From Mucilaginibacter sp. OK268 (GTDB taxonomy: Bacteria; Bacteroidota; Bacteroidia; Sphingobacteriales; Sphingobacteriaceae), in contig NZ_FNJV01000010.1 in the NCBI RefSeq assembly GCF_900103125.1, positions 124,001-188,000 of the forward strand: 64,000 nucleotides of DNA. The letters run 5' to 3'. Below, piece after piece: positions 55,578-64,000 of this stretch. Both the position numbers and the translations under genes were made by a program. Positions within the stretch are counted from its first letter, which is position 1. The number at the start of each line of letters is the position of its first letter. The notes beneath the pieces were generated by a model, which was not told the origin of the DNA, searched no databases, and saw nothing but the letters and a program-made list of their open reading frames with translations.

Positions 55578-55951
55578 CAAGCCAGGTATGCCGACTTTTT
55601 AATTTGCCCCTTAAAGGAAGCCTTTTATTAAAATCATGACTAACACGATATATATTATGTTAAGTAAAATACACAGAATCAAACATCCCGAAATAGAAGG
55701 TAATTGAAAAATGACGTAACGTGCTGAATTTAAGCGAATAAAAACTTGAGGTGTCACCCTTAAATATTCGCTAACCGTTTCAAATCTCTGTGAAAAAAGT
55801 TCGAGATTCGGCCACTCAAGGCTACAAAGCCGCTTTACAAAAGTAAAGCGGCTTTGTAGTTTCGATTTGATTTTCGGAACACGCGGCACGCGTGCACCAG
55901 CAAGGGGAAAAATAATGTAAAGTTAGGTGTTCGTTGTTTTCCCTGTTAAAT
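55578..55951. other. Intergenic stretch with hairpin and scar-like words
   Basis: No gene is supported; a 119-codon minus-strand frame here only reads through the palindrome and the VOC gene. GTTCGAGATTCGGCC (55800-55814) and AGGCTAC (55819-55825) precede the hairpin, the same order as at 51.9 kb. Confidence 0.4.
55822..55859. terminator. Perfect 17-bp inverted repeat (bidirectional terminator candidate)
   Basis: CTACAAAGCCGCTTTAC (55822-55838), loop AAAA, GTAAAGCGGCTTTGTAG (55843-55859). It lies between the convergent fusion permease and VOC genes, so it can serve both. It lacks a long T-run. It is a close copy of the 51,954 hairpin. Confidence 0.55.
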
Positions 55952-56386
55952 TTACCCGTTGTAATTTGGGTCAAATTCCACAATCCATTCAATACCATAT
56001 TTGTCTCTAAACATTCCAGCATATGTACCCCAGGGACTGTCGCCAATCGGCCCTTCAACATCTCCCCCTGCTGATAATCCGTTAAATATTTTGTCTGCTT
56101 CTTCACGGCTTTCTGCGCTAACTGATATTTTAGACCTGTTCTCGTTTTCGTTTGTTCGTCCCATAAATTCGGGAACGTCATTGGCCATTAACACATTGTG
56201 CTTGCCAAGCGGCAGGGCAATGTGCATTATTTTATTTGCCTCATTATCTGCTACCGGAAATTCAGGGCTTGATATGTCCTTGAAACGAATAATCTTTGCG
56301 AATTCTCCGCCAAAAACTGATTTGTAAAAAGTGAATGCTTCTTCGGCATTGCCATTGAAGTTGACCCAGGGGTTAATTGTTCTCAT
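55952..56386 (-). CDS. VOC-family protein (PhnB-like)
   Basis: 144 residues. The pattern NPWVNFNGNAEEAFTFYKSV, then FGGEFAKIIRFKD, then WGTYAGMFRDKYGIEWIVEF is that of glyoxalase/bleomycin-resistance-like proteins of the PhnB group. Two beta-alpha-beta modules form a small metal-dependent or ligand-binding fold. The function is uncertain. It is in a row with the SRPBCC and ArsR genes (90-bp gap), as is common in this family. Confidence 0.9.
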   Translation of the reverse strand: MRTINPWVNFNGNAEEAFTFYKSVFGGEFAKIIRFKDISSPEFPVADNEANKIMHIALPLGKHNVLMANDVPEFMGRTNENENRSKISVSAESREEADKIFNGLSAGGDVEGPIGDSPWGTYAGMFRDKYGIEWIVEFDPNYNG

Positions 56387-56475
56387 GATTTTTATGGTTA
56401 AATGGTTAAGTTTTTCTGTTTGCTCTTTTCGGTTTTCAGCATTTCTCTTGTCAATGCGATTGTAGATTTTTTTTC

Positions 56476-56976
56476 TTATAATTTCTGTGATAAAGATTTC
56501 AGCAGATTTTCCAGGTTTGTTAACATAACAGTGTACCCTTTCCTAAAGCCCTCTTGTAAATTCTCCATTCGTTCAAGCGATTCATTAAAAATGGTAATGT
56601 TCACTTTTGTTATACCATTTTGTTCGCTGAAATTGTGATCCCATTCAGAACCCGGCAATTCAGGGTTTTCGTCTTTATCTGCAAAGGAATTATACAGTTT
56701 AAAATTGGTTTTGGGAGTAATGGAAGTATACTCCTGTATTATCCAGCGTTCTTGCCCTTCGGGGCTTATCATGGCATAAAATCTTCGCCCTCCAACTTTG
56801 AAATCCATATATTTGGTTTTGCAGCGCATAGGTGCTGGTGCTGCCCATTGGTCTAGTATTTCCTGTTTAGTAAAAGCATCCCATACCAAAGAAAGTCCGG
56901 CATCAAATTCTCTTGTTATAAATATCGTTTTCGCTGCTTTGTCAACAGTAAAATCAAATAGCAAATCGTTGTTCAT
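56476..56976 (-). CDS. SRPBCC (AHSA1-type) domain protein
   Basis: 166 residues. The START-like pattern ITREFDAGLSLVWDAFTKQE then ILDQWAAPAPM, YMDFKVGGRRFYAM, and the C-terminal GFRKGYTVMLTNLENLL identify the AHSA1/CalC group. These bind hydrophobic ligands in a cavity. It overlaps the ArsR gene by 4 bp, a frequent pairing in which the regulator controls the SRPBCC protein. Confidence 0.92.
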   Translation of the reverse strand: MNNDLLFDFTVDKAAKTIFITREFDAGLSLVWDAFTKQEILDQWAAPAPMRCKTKYMDFKVGGRRFYAMISPEGQERWIIQEYTSITPKTNFKLYNSFADKDENPELPGSEWDHNFSEQNGITKVNITIFNESLERMENLQEGFRKGYTVMLTNLENLLKSLSQKL

Positions 56977-57293
56977 TTTTTCTGTTTTTTAATTGTTGAT
57001 AATACTTTATCAAGTTGATTAAACTGAGTTTCCCAGCTTTGCCTGAATTGGGCTAACCAATTGTCAAATTCCTGCATTTTTCTTGCATTAAAGTGATAAT
57101 AAATTTCCCTGCCAGACTGCTCAGGTTTAATCAATTCGCATTCGTGTAATACTTTAATATGTTTTGACACTGCCTGCCGGCTCATATCAAATTTTTCGGC
57201 CATTGCATTTGGTGTTAATGCCTGGATAGCAATTAAAGTTAAAATAGCTCTGCGTGTTGGGTCAGCTATGGCCTGGAATATATCTTGTTTCAT
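56973..57293 (-). CDS. ArsR-family transcriptional regulator
   Basis: 106 residues. Winged helix: DIFQAIADPTRRAILTLI, then ALTPNAMAEKFDMSRQAVSK (recognition helix), HIKVLHECELIKPEQSGREI. It lacks obvious metal-binding Cys pairs, like other ArsR proteins coupled to SRPBCC genes. It starts the three-gene cluster; two inverted repeats lie just before its start. Confidence 0.92.
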   Translation of the reverse strand: MKQDIFQAIADPTRRAILTLIAIQALTPNAMAEKFDMSRQAVSKHIKVLHECELIKPEQSGREIYYHFNARKMQEFDNWLAQFRQSWETQFNQLDKVLSTIKKQKK

Positions 57294-57307
57294 TTTTTAA
57301 TATTCAA

Positions 57308-57357
57308 TTGCGCAACCTTTGGGTTGCAAATATATATGCAACTTTTAAGTTGCGCAA
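57308..57357. promoter_or_regulatory. ArsR operator candidates (two GCAAC palindromes)
   Basis: GCAACC-TTTG-GGTTGC (57312-57327) and GCAAC-TTTTAA-GTTGC (57338-57353), the whole flanked by TTGCGCAAC (57308) and GTTGCGCAA (ending 57357). It lies 15 bp upstream of the ArsR start, so it is probably the autoregulatory operator. Confidence 0.7.
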
Positions 57358-57900
57358 ATTTATTGCAATTATTTTTTGTTGAGACAAATTGATCTGAAGT
57401 TTTAGTGTTGTGGTGGCATTCGTTACACTGAACGTAGGCGAGCGGCCTATGTCTTTTGCTTACCCATTTCAGCTCGCCCGACTTGGCACCACCGCTTGTA
57501 AGATTATATTTCATTTTTAAATTATGCTAAAAAAGAGATCTCCATTAGCAAGTCAATATTTTAAATGCATAAATATCAATGGTTTAAGAAGTTGCCAATA
57601 AACGCAAATCCAATAAAAAGGGGTTCGAAAAGTTTTCCCTAAGGCTACTTAAAACAATATCGAAAGGTGATGAAATCCTGTAAATCAAATGATTGCATTT
57701 TTTTGTTTCCATCAAAACGTCATTTTTCGAACTAAATCGCAACAAAAAAGAGGCAGATTCGGTGCGTACTTAAATGGGAAAACACTACGCACCGAATTGA
57801 TTACCAATATATTCAATTATTGGCATTTTGGTAATAACAGGCTACAAGCTTACTTTTGTTTCACTTTTAAGCCTGTAATTATTAAAAGTAATTTCTACCT
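57358..57900. other. Gene-free stretch before the integrase relic
   Basis: No gene is supported; a 74-codon minus-strand frame at 57290-57514 overlaps the operator and lacks a recognisable feature. A word GTTCGAAAAGTTTTCCCTAA then GGCTAC (57623-57647) recalls the scar-like sequences elsewhere; GGTAATAACAGGCTAC at 57829-57844 precedes the integrase relic. Confidence 0.4.
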
Positions 57901-58107
57901 GCTTTTTACCTGAGAAAGCAAAAAAACTACAAACGTGGCCCTATGGCCGTCTACATGCGCATTACCGTAAATGGTAAACGCGTAGACATGTCTGCCGGAC
58001 ATGAATGTGATCCGTCCAAATGGAACAGCCATGCAGGTCGTGCTATCAGCACAAAAGAAGAGAACCACCGGATGATAATTCCAAAGGAATGTCGCATTGA
58101 GGGGTGA
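57901..58107 (+). pseudogene. Tyrosine integrase N-terminal (arm-binding) relic
   Basis: The frame YLRKQKNYKRGPMAVYMRIT then VNGKRVDMSAGHECDPSKWN and GRAISTKEENHRMI is the arm-DNA-binding domain of Bacteroidota tyrosine recombinases. It has no start codon in frame (stops at 57868-57891 region) and ends at a stop at 58107, before the core and catalytic domains. A frameshift near 57905 may have separated an upstream part (FKPVIIKSNFYL in another frame). Confidence 0.8.
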
Positions 58108-58190
58108 ATGGGAATCTACTAGAGCACTTAGATAGAATTTTAAGAATTATTCGGGAGATTTATAAATAATAAAAGTTGCTTGGTATTCAA

Positions 58191-59372
58191 TTATAATGCT
58201 TTAATCAATAAGCCAATGATCGCTGCAATACCAATAATATAAGGCTCCTGCATTTTTTTAATATACAGCAATGCGAGAACTGCCGCTATAGCGATTAAAG
58301 CGGTCGGGATATCCGTGATCGAACGCATTCCAATCACAATCACCGAACCGACCAAAGCACCAATCACCGCTGCTGTGATGCCTTTCACAAACGCTTTGAT
58401 ACTCGTATTTTTGGCAATCCTTTTAAATGATGGTGCTAAGGCAACAGTGAATAAATAACATGGCAGAAAAGTAGCTAATGCTGCTACACAAGCTCCCGGA
58501 AAACCGGCGACGAGATAACCGATAAAACCCACGGTGATCACCACCGGCCCCGGTGTGATCATGGCCACGGCAACTGCGTCCACAAATTGGTTTTCTGTCA
58601 GCCAGCCAAATTCTTTGACTACGCCACCATGCAGAAACGGCACGATGGCCAGGCCGCTGCCAAATACAAAAGCACCTGCTTTGGCAAAAAACCAGCCGAT
58701 TTCCTGTAAGGTCTTGTCGTCATATTTCCAAAAGCCGGTACTGATCAATATTCCGGCCGGTAATACAGCAGGTTTTTTGATCCATTGCGGCGGTGCCTTA
58801 ATCAGCATATATAAAATACCGGAGCCCAAGAAAAATACTATTTCTTCTCTTTCGGTAATAACGGTAATTACGATCCCTGCTATATAAAACAGCCACAACA
58901 ACCATTCGGATTTCATAGCAGGTATCTCAAATTTACTAATGGATTTAACGGTCAGTTTATAGGCGCTCATCGCGATGATGCCAATCACGGCTGCACCCAC
59001 TCCATAAAATACGGCCTGCATCCAGACCAGTCCTCCATAAAGTTGGTAAGCCATGCCAAGCAGTACCACCATAATAAATGACGGAATAACAAAAGCCAGT
59101 CCCGTCAGCGTTGCGCCGATCAGCCCATGATGAACAAAGCCTATATAAATACCCAATTGAGCAGCCAAAGGTCCCGGTGCTAATTGAGCCAATGTCAATC
59201 CTTCTTTATATTCTTCTTCAGTCAGCCATTCTTTATTCTCCACCAGGTCACGCTGCATATAACCAACTAAAGCTACCGGGCCGCCAAACCCCCAGGTGCC
59301 CAACTTTAAAAAATACTTCGTAATATCCAGCAAAGAATAAGCTGGTTTGGATTTGATTATTTGCTCTGCCAT
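58191..59372 (-). CDS. chrA: Chromate transporter ChrA
   Basis: 393 residues, two homologous CHR domains of the long-chain type. First half: FLKLGTWGFGGPVALVGYMQ then EEEYKEGLTLAQLAPGPLAA; second half: FFAKAGAFVFGSGLAIVPFL then FVDAVAVAMITPGPVVIT. About 10 membrane spans. It exports chromate driven by the membrane potential. It overlaps the ChrB-domain gene by 16 bp and is the last gene of the row. Confidence 0.93.
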   Translation of the reverse strand: MAEQIIKSKPAYSLLDITKYFLKLGTWGFGGPVALVGYMQRDLVENKEWLTEEEYKEGLTLAQLAPGPLAAQLGIYIGFVHHGLIGATLTGLAFVIPSFIMVVLLGMAYQLYGGLVWMQAVFYGVGAAVIGIIAMSAYKLTVKSISKFEIPAMKSEWLLWLFYIAGIVITVITEREEIVFFLGSGILYMLIKAPPQWIKKPAVLPAGILISTGFWKYDDKTLQEIGWFFAKAGAFVFGSGLAIVPFLHGGVVKEFGWLTENQFVDAVAVAMITPGPVVITVGFIGYLVAGFPGACVAALATFLPCYLFTVALAPSFKRIAKNTSIKAFVKGITAAVIGALVGSVIVIGMRSITDIPTALIAIAAVLALLYIKKMQEPYIIGIAAIIGLLIKAL

Positions 59373-59806
59373 ATGTGTTTTTCCTCCTGTACATATTTGG
59401 CCCAGCTATACAGGGCATCATAAATGATTAATCCGAATGCCAGTTGTTCCTGGTCGTCTTTAAAGTTATAAGACAGCCCTGCTGAAATGGCCCAAAGCCC
59501 CGCCGCCTGTTGTGCCAGGTCAAAACGCGCCGTATCCGCACCCCGGACGATCTCCGCGATTTGCAGTAGCGCTGGGTCGGTCAAGCTGTGTTTTTTAATA
59601 ATATAATCAAAGGTGCAGCGCTCGCCCTCATGGGTATATTCTACACCCGCAATATCATAAGGTATAGCATCCTGTATCTTAGCCTGGTCAATAACCTGAT
59701 CTTTAGGTACAAAAATGAACTTTGCAGTAGGGTCAACAAAGTTTTTAATAAGCCAGGGACAGGCAATACGGTCAATTTTTGGCCGTTCACGGGTGATCCA
59801 TTTCAT
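59357..59806 (-). CDS. ChrB C-terminal domain protein (chromate resistance)
   Basis: 149 residues. The sequence MKWITRERPKIDRIACPWLI then FVDPTAKFIFVPKDQV, GERCTFDYIIKKH, and RFDLAQQAAGLWAIS matches the ChrB/chrB.C domain, with the conserved Cys17 in ACPW. The N-terminal regulatory half of full ChrB is absent, as in many chrA-linked genes. It lies between the RND adaptor (7-bp gap) and chrA. Confidence 0.88.
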   Translation of the reverse strand: MKWITRERPKIDRIACPWLIKNFVDPTAKFIFVPKDQVIDQAKIQDAIPYDIAGVEYTHEGERCTFDYIIKKHSLTDPALLQIAEIVRGADTARFDLAQQAAGLWAISAGLSYNFKDDQEQLAFGLIIYDALYSWAKYVQEEKHIWQSK

Positions 59807-59813
59807 AATTGTG

Positions 59814-60899
59814 CTACTGTTTTATTTGAACGATTATACCTTCTTTCAGTTCTTCATTGGCCTGTGCCACCAATTGGTCGCCGGGTTTCAAATCGCCCGC
59901 AATTTCCGTCTTTTCTTTGCCGGTAAACCCGGTTTTAACATCCACCCATTTCGTCTTTCCGTTTTCTACCCTGATCACGAACTTGCGCTCCTGCGTGGTC
60001 ACCACAGCTTTAAAAGGAACCAGGAACCCGTCTTTGGGGCGGCTGACCGGCAATACGATCTGCGCGAACATACCGGGTTTGAGCAAGCCATTCGCATTCG
60101 AAAAAGTAAGCTCCCAGGTTTCGCTCCGGGTTTGTGGGTCAATGGCATCCGATTTCCGGGCCAGCTTAGCTTTAAAGACCTGCCCCGGATTGGCCGATAC
60201 GGTAAAAGTTGCTTCATTACCCTTTAGTTTGGTTGAGTTATAAGCTTCCGGAACGGCGACATCCACTCTTAAAGATGAGTTATCTTCCACACGGAACAAT
60301 AGCGTTTTACCCGTATTGTCTACAAAATCGCCTTTAAATATATTTCTTGCGGTCACCACACCATTAAAGGGCGAACGGATCACAAGGTAATCCTCCAGTG
60401 CTTTATTCGCTTGCGTTGCCGAACGGGAAGCCTGGTAAACAGAGCTGTCCGTCCGCATTTGATTGTGTGCAATTTCAAGTTCATTATCCGCCACTGCACC
60501 GGGTGTTTGCGCAGCTTTCAACAACCGTAAATAAGTTGATTTGCTGGATTCATATTTGGATCTGGTACCCATGCTATTGCTTTGGCTTTGAGCCTGGGCG
60601 GCTTTTAATTCAGGCGCGTCCAGGATGCACAGTATCTGTCCTTTCGTAACCTTAGAACCGATATCTACTTTCACGTCTTTAACATAACCCGGTGTACGGG
60701 CATAAATATTAGCGCGGTCAAAAGGGATAATTTCGCCGGTCAGGTTCAATTTATTGGAAACAGGTTCCAGTTTCAGCGTGATCAGTTTAACCACAGGCTT
60801 TTCCGGCAGACCCTGCGGGGCTGCTTTTTCTGCCTGATTGCCCCCGCAGGCTGCCAGCAGGCAAACCGGGATGAAGTAGATATATTTTATAGCTTTCAT
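59814..60899 (-). CDS. RND efflux periplasmic adaptor (lipoprotein)
   Basis: 361 residues. Signal with lipobox LAACGG (Cys18) for inner-membrane anchoring. Membrane-fusion layout: TGEIIPFDRANIYARTPGYV, VDIGSKVTKGQILCILDAPE, hairpin helices, then barrel (VVTARNIFKGDFVDNTGKTL). It overlaps the RND pump gene by 4 bp. It links the pump to an outer-membrane factor, which is not in the window. Confidence 0.93.
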   Translation of the reverse strand: MKAIKYIYFIPVCLLAACGGNQAEKAAPQGLPEKPVVKLITLKLEPVSNKLNLTGEIIPFDRANIYARTPGYVKDVKVDIGSKVTKGQILCILDAPELKAAQAQSQSNSMGTRSKYESSKSTYLRLLKAAQTPGAVADNELEIAHNQMRTDSSVYQASRSATQANKALEDYLVIRSPFNGVVTARNIFKGDFVDNTGKTLLFRVEDNSSLRVDVAVPEAYNSTKLKGNEATFTVSANPGQVFKAKLARKSDAIDPQTRSETWELTFSNANGLLKPGMFAQIVLPVSRPKDGFLVPFKAVVTTQERKFVIRVENGKTKWVDVKTGFTGKEKTEIAGDLKPGDQLVAQANEELKEGIIVQIKQ

Positions 60900-63800
60900 G
60901 ATTGATTTTCGGTTAAGAGGTGATACTTACTTGCAGGATCATCCGGGTCAAGAGAAATTACCGGTACAGGGCGATTCCCGATGGACGACTGGTAAATTAA
61001 AGGTAATATGATCAGGCTGGAGAACATGGAAAAGATGAGGCCACCGATAACGGCTGTGCCTAAAGGTGACGTCTGGTCGCCGCCTTCGCCCAAGCCCAAA
61101 GCCATCGGGATCATCCCGGCTATCATGGCTAAACTGGTCATCAGAATTGGCCTGATCCGGTCTTTGATCCCCTGTAAATAGGGCTCACTTAGTTTTTCAC
61201 GCCGATGTTTTTCCGCTTGCGTTACAAAAAGGATGGCATTAGCTACGGCCACACCAACCGCCATAATGCAGCCCATATAAGATTGTATATTCAGTGTTTT
61301 GCCGCAGATCCAAAGCAACAGCAGGCTGCCCGCTAAAATACCGGGGATAACTGAGGTGATAACCAGCGATAAGCGGAACGACTGGAAATTTACGGCCAGC
61401 AGCAGGAAGATCATCACGATAGCCAGTAAAATACCGTTTTGCAATTCCTGGAAAGTCTGTAAAAACACTTCAGCTTGTCCTGGCTGTTGAATCTTCATCC
61501 CTTCCGGCAGCTTGCCTGTCTTTGAAATAATTTTATCAATATCATGGATGGCGGAACCTAGTGCATTGCCCTGTAAGTTTGCAGTAATCGTAATAAAGCG
61601 CTTTTGATTCAGGCGGTCAAACTCGCCCTCCGTATTACCCATTTTCCAGGTCGCTACATCCCGCATATAAACCTGTTTGCCGCCGGCGGAACTTAACAGG
61701 ATGTTATCCACCTGTCCCGGATCGTTCATGATCAGTTCTGGTACCTGCACCTGTACCTGGTAGGCGGTTCCGGCTGCTTTATCTACCCAATAATTAGGCT
61801 GCGTAAAACGACTGGATGAGGTAGCCGCGGCCAGTGATTTACCGGCATCCTCCACAGTCAGGCCTAACTGCCCCAGTTTCACCCTGTCAAATTCGATCTT
61901 CATGGCTGGGTAACCCTGTGGTGCGCCGTAGGCCACATCCCGCAGGTAAGGTAGTTTTTTCAACTGTTCAACGATCTTTTTACCAAAGTCCCGGTCCTGT
62001 ACCAGGCTTCTACCCAAAACCTGTATCTGTACCGGTGTTCCTGTTCCCTGGCTCATCACCTGTTCCACCAGGTCTGCCGGTTCAAATGAAATATGTGATC
62101 CGGGCATCTGCGTACTAACCGCCTGGCGTACCTTTTCCTTAAAATCATCCAGATGAATACCTGCACCTGAAATGAATTTAACTTTTAACAAAGCCTCTTC
62201 CGGCCCGCTGGTCCATAAATGGATCACACTGACCGGGTAGCTTGAACCTACCAGGCCAACATAGGCAGAGGAGATGGCGATTTTATTTCCGCCGGAAATA
62301 CTGTCGATCAGGTGCAGCAACTGTTTTGTACTTTGCTCCGTTCGCTCTATACGCGTACCTTCCTTTAACCTTAATCTCACCTGGAACTGCCCTGCATCAA
62401 CTTTTGGAAATAACTCTTTACCAACGGTAAAGAAAAGCAGTGCCGCTAAAGCGATGGAAAGCACCAGGTAAACAGGTATCAGGATGTTTCTGCCCGGTGA
62501 CAGGCGCTGGATCAAGTTTTCATGACGCTCTTTAAATCGGGTCATCCGTTTACCTTCTTTCGCGCTATCTCCCAATTTATCCTTGAACAGCCAGTTGGCG
62601 ATGACCGGTACAAAGGACTGCGATAACAGGAAAGAAGCGATCATCGCAAAACCAACCGAAAGGGAAAGCGGTAGGAACATGGCTTTTGGAATGCCGGACA
62701 TGAAGAAAGCCGGGAAGAATACGGCCAGTATACAAAGCAGGATCAGCAGTTTGGGTAAAGCGATCTCTTTACAGGCCTCCAGTATAGCCCGGCCTTTCGG
62801 TTCGCCTTTTTCCTGGTGATGATGAATATTTTCGATAGTTACCGTCGCCTCATCCACCAATATGCCGATAGCCAAAGCTAAACCACCAAGCGTCATGATA
62901 TTGATGCTTTGACCAAAAAGCTTCAGAAAGATCACGGCTGAAAGCAAGGCCAGCGGAATGGTTAAAACAACAATGAGTGAACCACGCCAGTCGCGCAGGA
63001 ATAGCAGCACCATTAAACCGGTCAGCAAAGCGCCTAAAATACCTTCTGTCATGAGGCTTTTGATGGAATTAATTACATAGTCTGATTGGTCAAATTCATA
63101 ACTGACTTTAATATCCGGCGGTATGGCCGCCTGCATATCTGGTATAGCAGCTTTTACTTTTTGTACCACGTCCCAGGTCGAGGCATCAGCCCGTTTGGTT
63201 ACCGGGATATAAACTGAACGCTTGCCATTAATGAGCGCGTAACCTGCCGTAATATCAGCGCCATTGTCCACCTGCGCCAGGTCATGCACATAAACACCAG
63301 GACCACTGCCGGTTTTCACCGGAATATTGCCCAGTTCCTGGATATTATCTACCACTGTATTTTGCGGCGCAATGAGCATCTGGTCACCCACCCGCAAATT
63401 ACCCGCTGGAAGGATGGTATTTCCTTTAGCGATGGCGGTTACCAGTTCCTCTGGACTGATGCCGTAACTGCGTAATTTATTGGGATCGGCTTTGATCAGC
63501 ACCGAGCGCTGGTTACCGCCAAATGGCGGAGGTGCGGAAACGCCCGGCAGCGTGGAGAACATGGGGCGTACCTTAAATAAGGCCAGATCCGACACTTCGG
63601 CCAAAGACCGGGTTGAACTACTGAAAACCAGTTGGCCCACGGCAACACTGCCGCCGTCAAAACGGGTGACAAAGGGCGACACGGTTCCCGGCGGCATAAA
63701 GGCTCGTGCCCGGTTCACCATGGATACTACCTCCCCGGTGGCCTGGCCCATATCGGTGCCCTCGTAGAAGTTGAGTTTTAATAAGGTAACGCCCTGTATG

Positions 63801-64000
63801 GTTTTGCTTTCTACGGATTTGATACCCGTTACGTATAAAAAATGATATTCGTAATAAGAAGTCACGAAACCTTCGATCTGTTCGGCAGAAAGACCGCCAT
63901 AGGTTTGGGCAACGTAAATGGTAGGTGTCCCCAGCTTAGGAAAAATATCCACAGGCATGGTTTTGATGGATACCACTGCAAAGAAAATGATAGCAATAAC
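60896..64000 (-). CDS. RND efflux permease (CusA/HAE1-like), partial at 5' end
   Basis: The frame is open to the right edge; the first residues read VIAIIFFAVVSIKTMP and continue as DIFPKLGTPTIYVAQTYGG, so ~15-20 residues are missing. About 12 membrane spans in two repeats, e.g. TEGILGALLTGLMVLLFLRD, LALAIGILVDEATVTIENIH (with the acidic relay residue), and SYMGCIMAVGVAVANAILFV. The lack of Asp pairs of AcrB and the LVDEATVTIENI pattern suggest a cation- or solvent-type pump. It forms a row with adaptor, ChrB and chrA, all minus strand. Confidence 0.93.
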   Translation of the reverse strand, partial: VIAIIFFAVVSIKTMPVDIFPKLGTPTIYVAQTYGGLSAEQIEGFVTSYYEYHFLYVTGIKSVESKTIQGVTLLKLNFYEGTDMGQATGEVVSMVNRARAFMPPGTVSPFVTRFDGGSVAVGQLVFSSSTRSLAEVSDLALFKVRPMFSTLPGVSAPPPFGGNQRSVLIKADPNKLRSYGISPEELVTAIAKGNTILPAGNLRVGDQMLIAPQNTVVDNIQELGNIPVKTGSGPGVYVHDLAQVDNGADITAGYALINGKRSVYIPVTKRADASTWDVVQKVKAAIPDMQAAIPPDIKVSYEFDQSDYVINSIKSLMTEGILGALLTGLMVLLFLRDWRGSLIVVLTIPLALLSAVIFLKLFGQSINIMTLGGLALAIGILVDEATVTIENIHHHQEKGEPKGRAILEACKEIALPKLLILLCILAVFFPAFFMSGIPKAMFLPLSLSVGFAMIASFLLSQSFVPVIANWLFKDKLGDSAKEGKRMTRFKERHENLIQRLSPGRNILIPVYLVLSIALAALLFFTVGKELFPKVDAGQFQVRLRLKEGTRIERTEQSTKQLLHLIDSISGGNKIAISSAYVGLVGSSYPVSVIHLWTSGPEEALLKVKFISGAGIHLDDFKEKVRQAVSTQMPGSHISFEPADLVEQVMSQGTGTPVQIQVLGRSLVQDRDFGKKIVEQLKKLPYLRDVAYGAPQGYPAMKIEFDRVKLGQLGLTVEDAGKSLAAATSSSRFTQPNYWVDKAAGTAYQVQVQVPELIMNDPGQVDNILLSSAGGKQVYMRDVATWKMGNTEGEFDRLNQKRFITITANLQGNALGSAIHDIDKIISKTGKLPEGMKIQQPGQAEVFLQTFQELQNGILLAIVMIFLLLAVNFQSFRLSLVITSVIPGILAGSLLLLWICGKTLNIQSYMGCIMAVGVAVANAILFVTQAEKHRREKLSEPYLQGIKDRIRPILMTSLAMIAGMIPMALGLGEGGDQTSPLGTAVIGGLIFSMFSSLIILPLIYQSSIGNRPVPVISLDPDDPASKYHLLTENQS

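Noticed and set aside
55822..56181. 119-codon minus-strand open frame
   Set aside because: It reads through the VOC gene in another frame and through the perfect palindrome.
57290..57514. 74-codon minus-strand open frame upstream of ArsR
   Set aside because: It overlaps the ArsR operator and start region and has no recognisable domain.
1..64000. CRISPR array, rRNA or intact insertion sequence
   Set aside because: No regularly spaced repeat array beyond the short 16- and 22-bp sets, no rRNA-like stretch, and no complete transposase was found by reading.

Overview
The window reads as a chromosomal segment of a Bacteroidota bacterium of the Sphingobacteriaceae type (Mucilaginibacter/Pedobacter-like). 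The basis is the gene content (DUF3667, BfmA/BtgA and DUF5712 mobilization proteins, an AtuA-family pair, GH3/GH2 enzymes with Bacteroidota-style signal peptides), TAnnTTTG-type promoter boxes and G/C-rich interspersed palindromes typical of that group. The genus is inferred from memory of protein families, not from a search.

Layout. 0-2.2 kb: ordinary genes (alpha/beta hydrolase, acetyltransferase, AraC regulator). 2.4-9.1 kb: accessory genes (DUF4143-type ATPase preceded by 22-bp tandem repeats, a SWIM zinc-finger protein, a HEPN protein, an XRE regulator, an unrecognised coiled-coil protein). 9.1-12.7 kb: a mobilization module (DUF5712 relaxase candidate, BfmA/BtgA protein, two small DNA-binding proteins) with a hairpin/iteron region at 10,989-11,211 that is a good oriT candidate. 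12.9-29.0 kb: a defence island with an IetAS pair (AAA+ ATPase and subtilisin), a Septu-like ATPase and HNH pair, a NACHT NTPase, a complete type III CBASS (CdnC, HORMA, TRIP13, NucC) and an Apea-type HEPN protein. No intact integrase is in the window. 29.9-33.4 kb: WYL regulator, RtcB RNA ligase and small hypotheticals. 33.5-34.7 kb: gene graveyard with a frameshifted GH2 relic, a tyrosine-recombinase C-terminus and a terminator. 34.7-50.4 kb: metabolic genes (SDR, two GH3, a GH2, a Nudix-type regulator with paired operators, and an esterase/CitMHS/AtuA operon). 50.5-57.3 kb: an unknown membrane protein, an AraC-FtsX fusion and an ArsR/SRPBCC/VOC cluster. 57.9-64 kb: an integrase N-terminal relic, then chromate-resistance genes (ChrA, ChrB domain) in a row with an RND efflux pair that runs off the right edge.

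Most interesting point: the CBASS operon is divergently transcribed from a three-gene operon of a sigma-70-like factor, a 113-residue protein of unknown fold and an ImmA/IrrE metallopeptidase. The 132-bp region between them holds a large symmetrical element, AATTCAC-N7-TGTATA facing each operon, centred at 23,938. I infer a sigma / candidate anti-sigma / protease switch that co-controls itself and CBASS. It would be analogous to the known CapH-CapP (HTH repressor plus ImmA-like protease) control of other CBASS loci, but built on a sigma factor.
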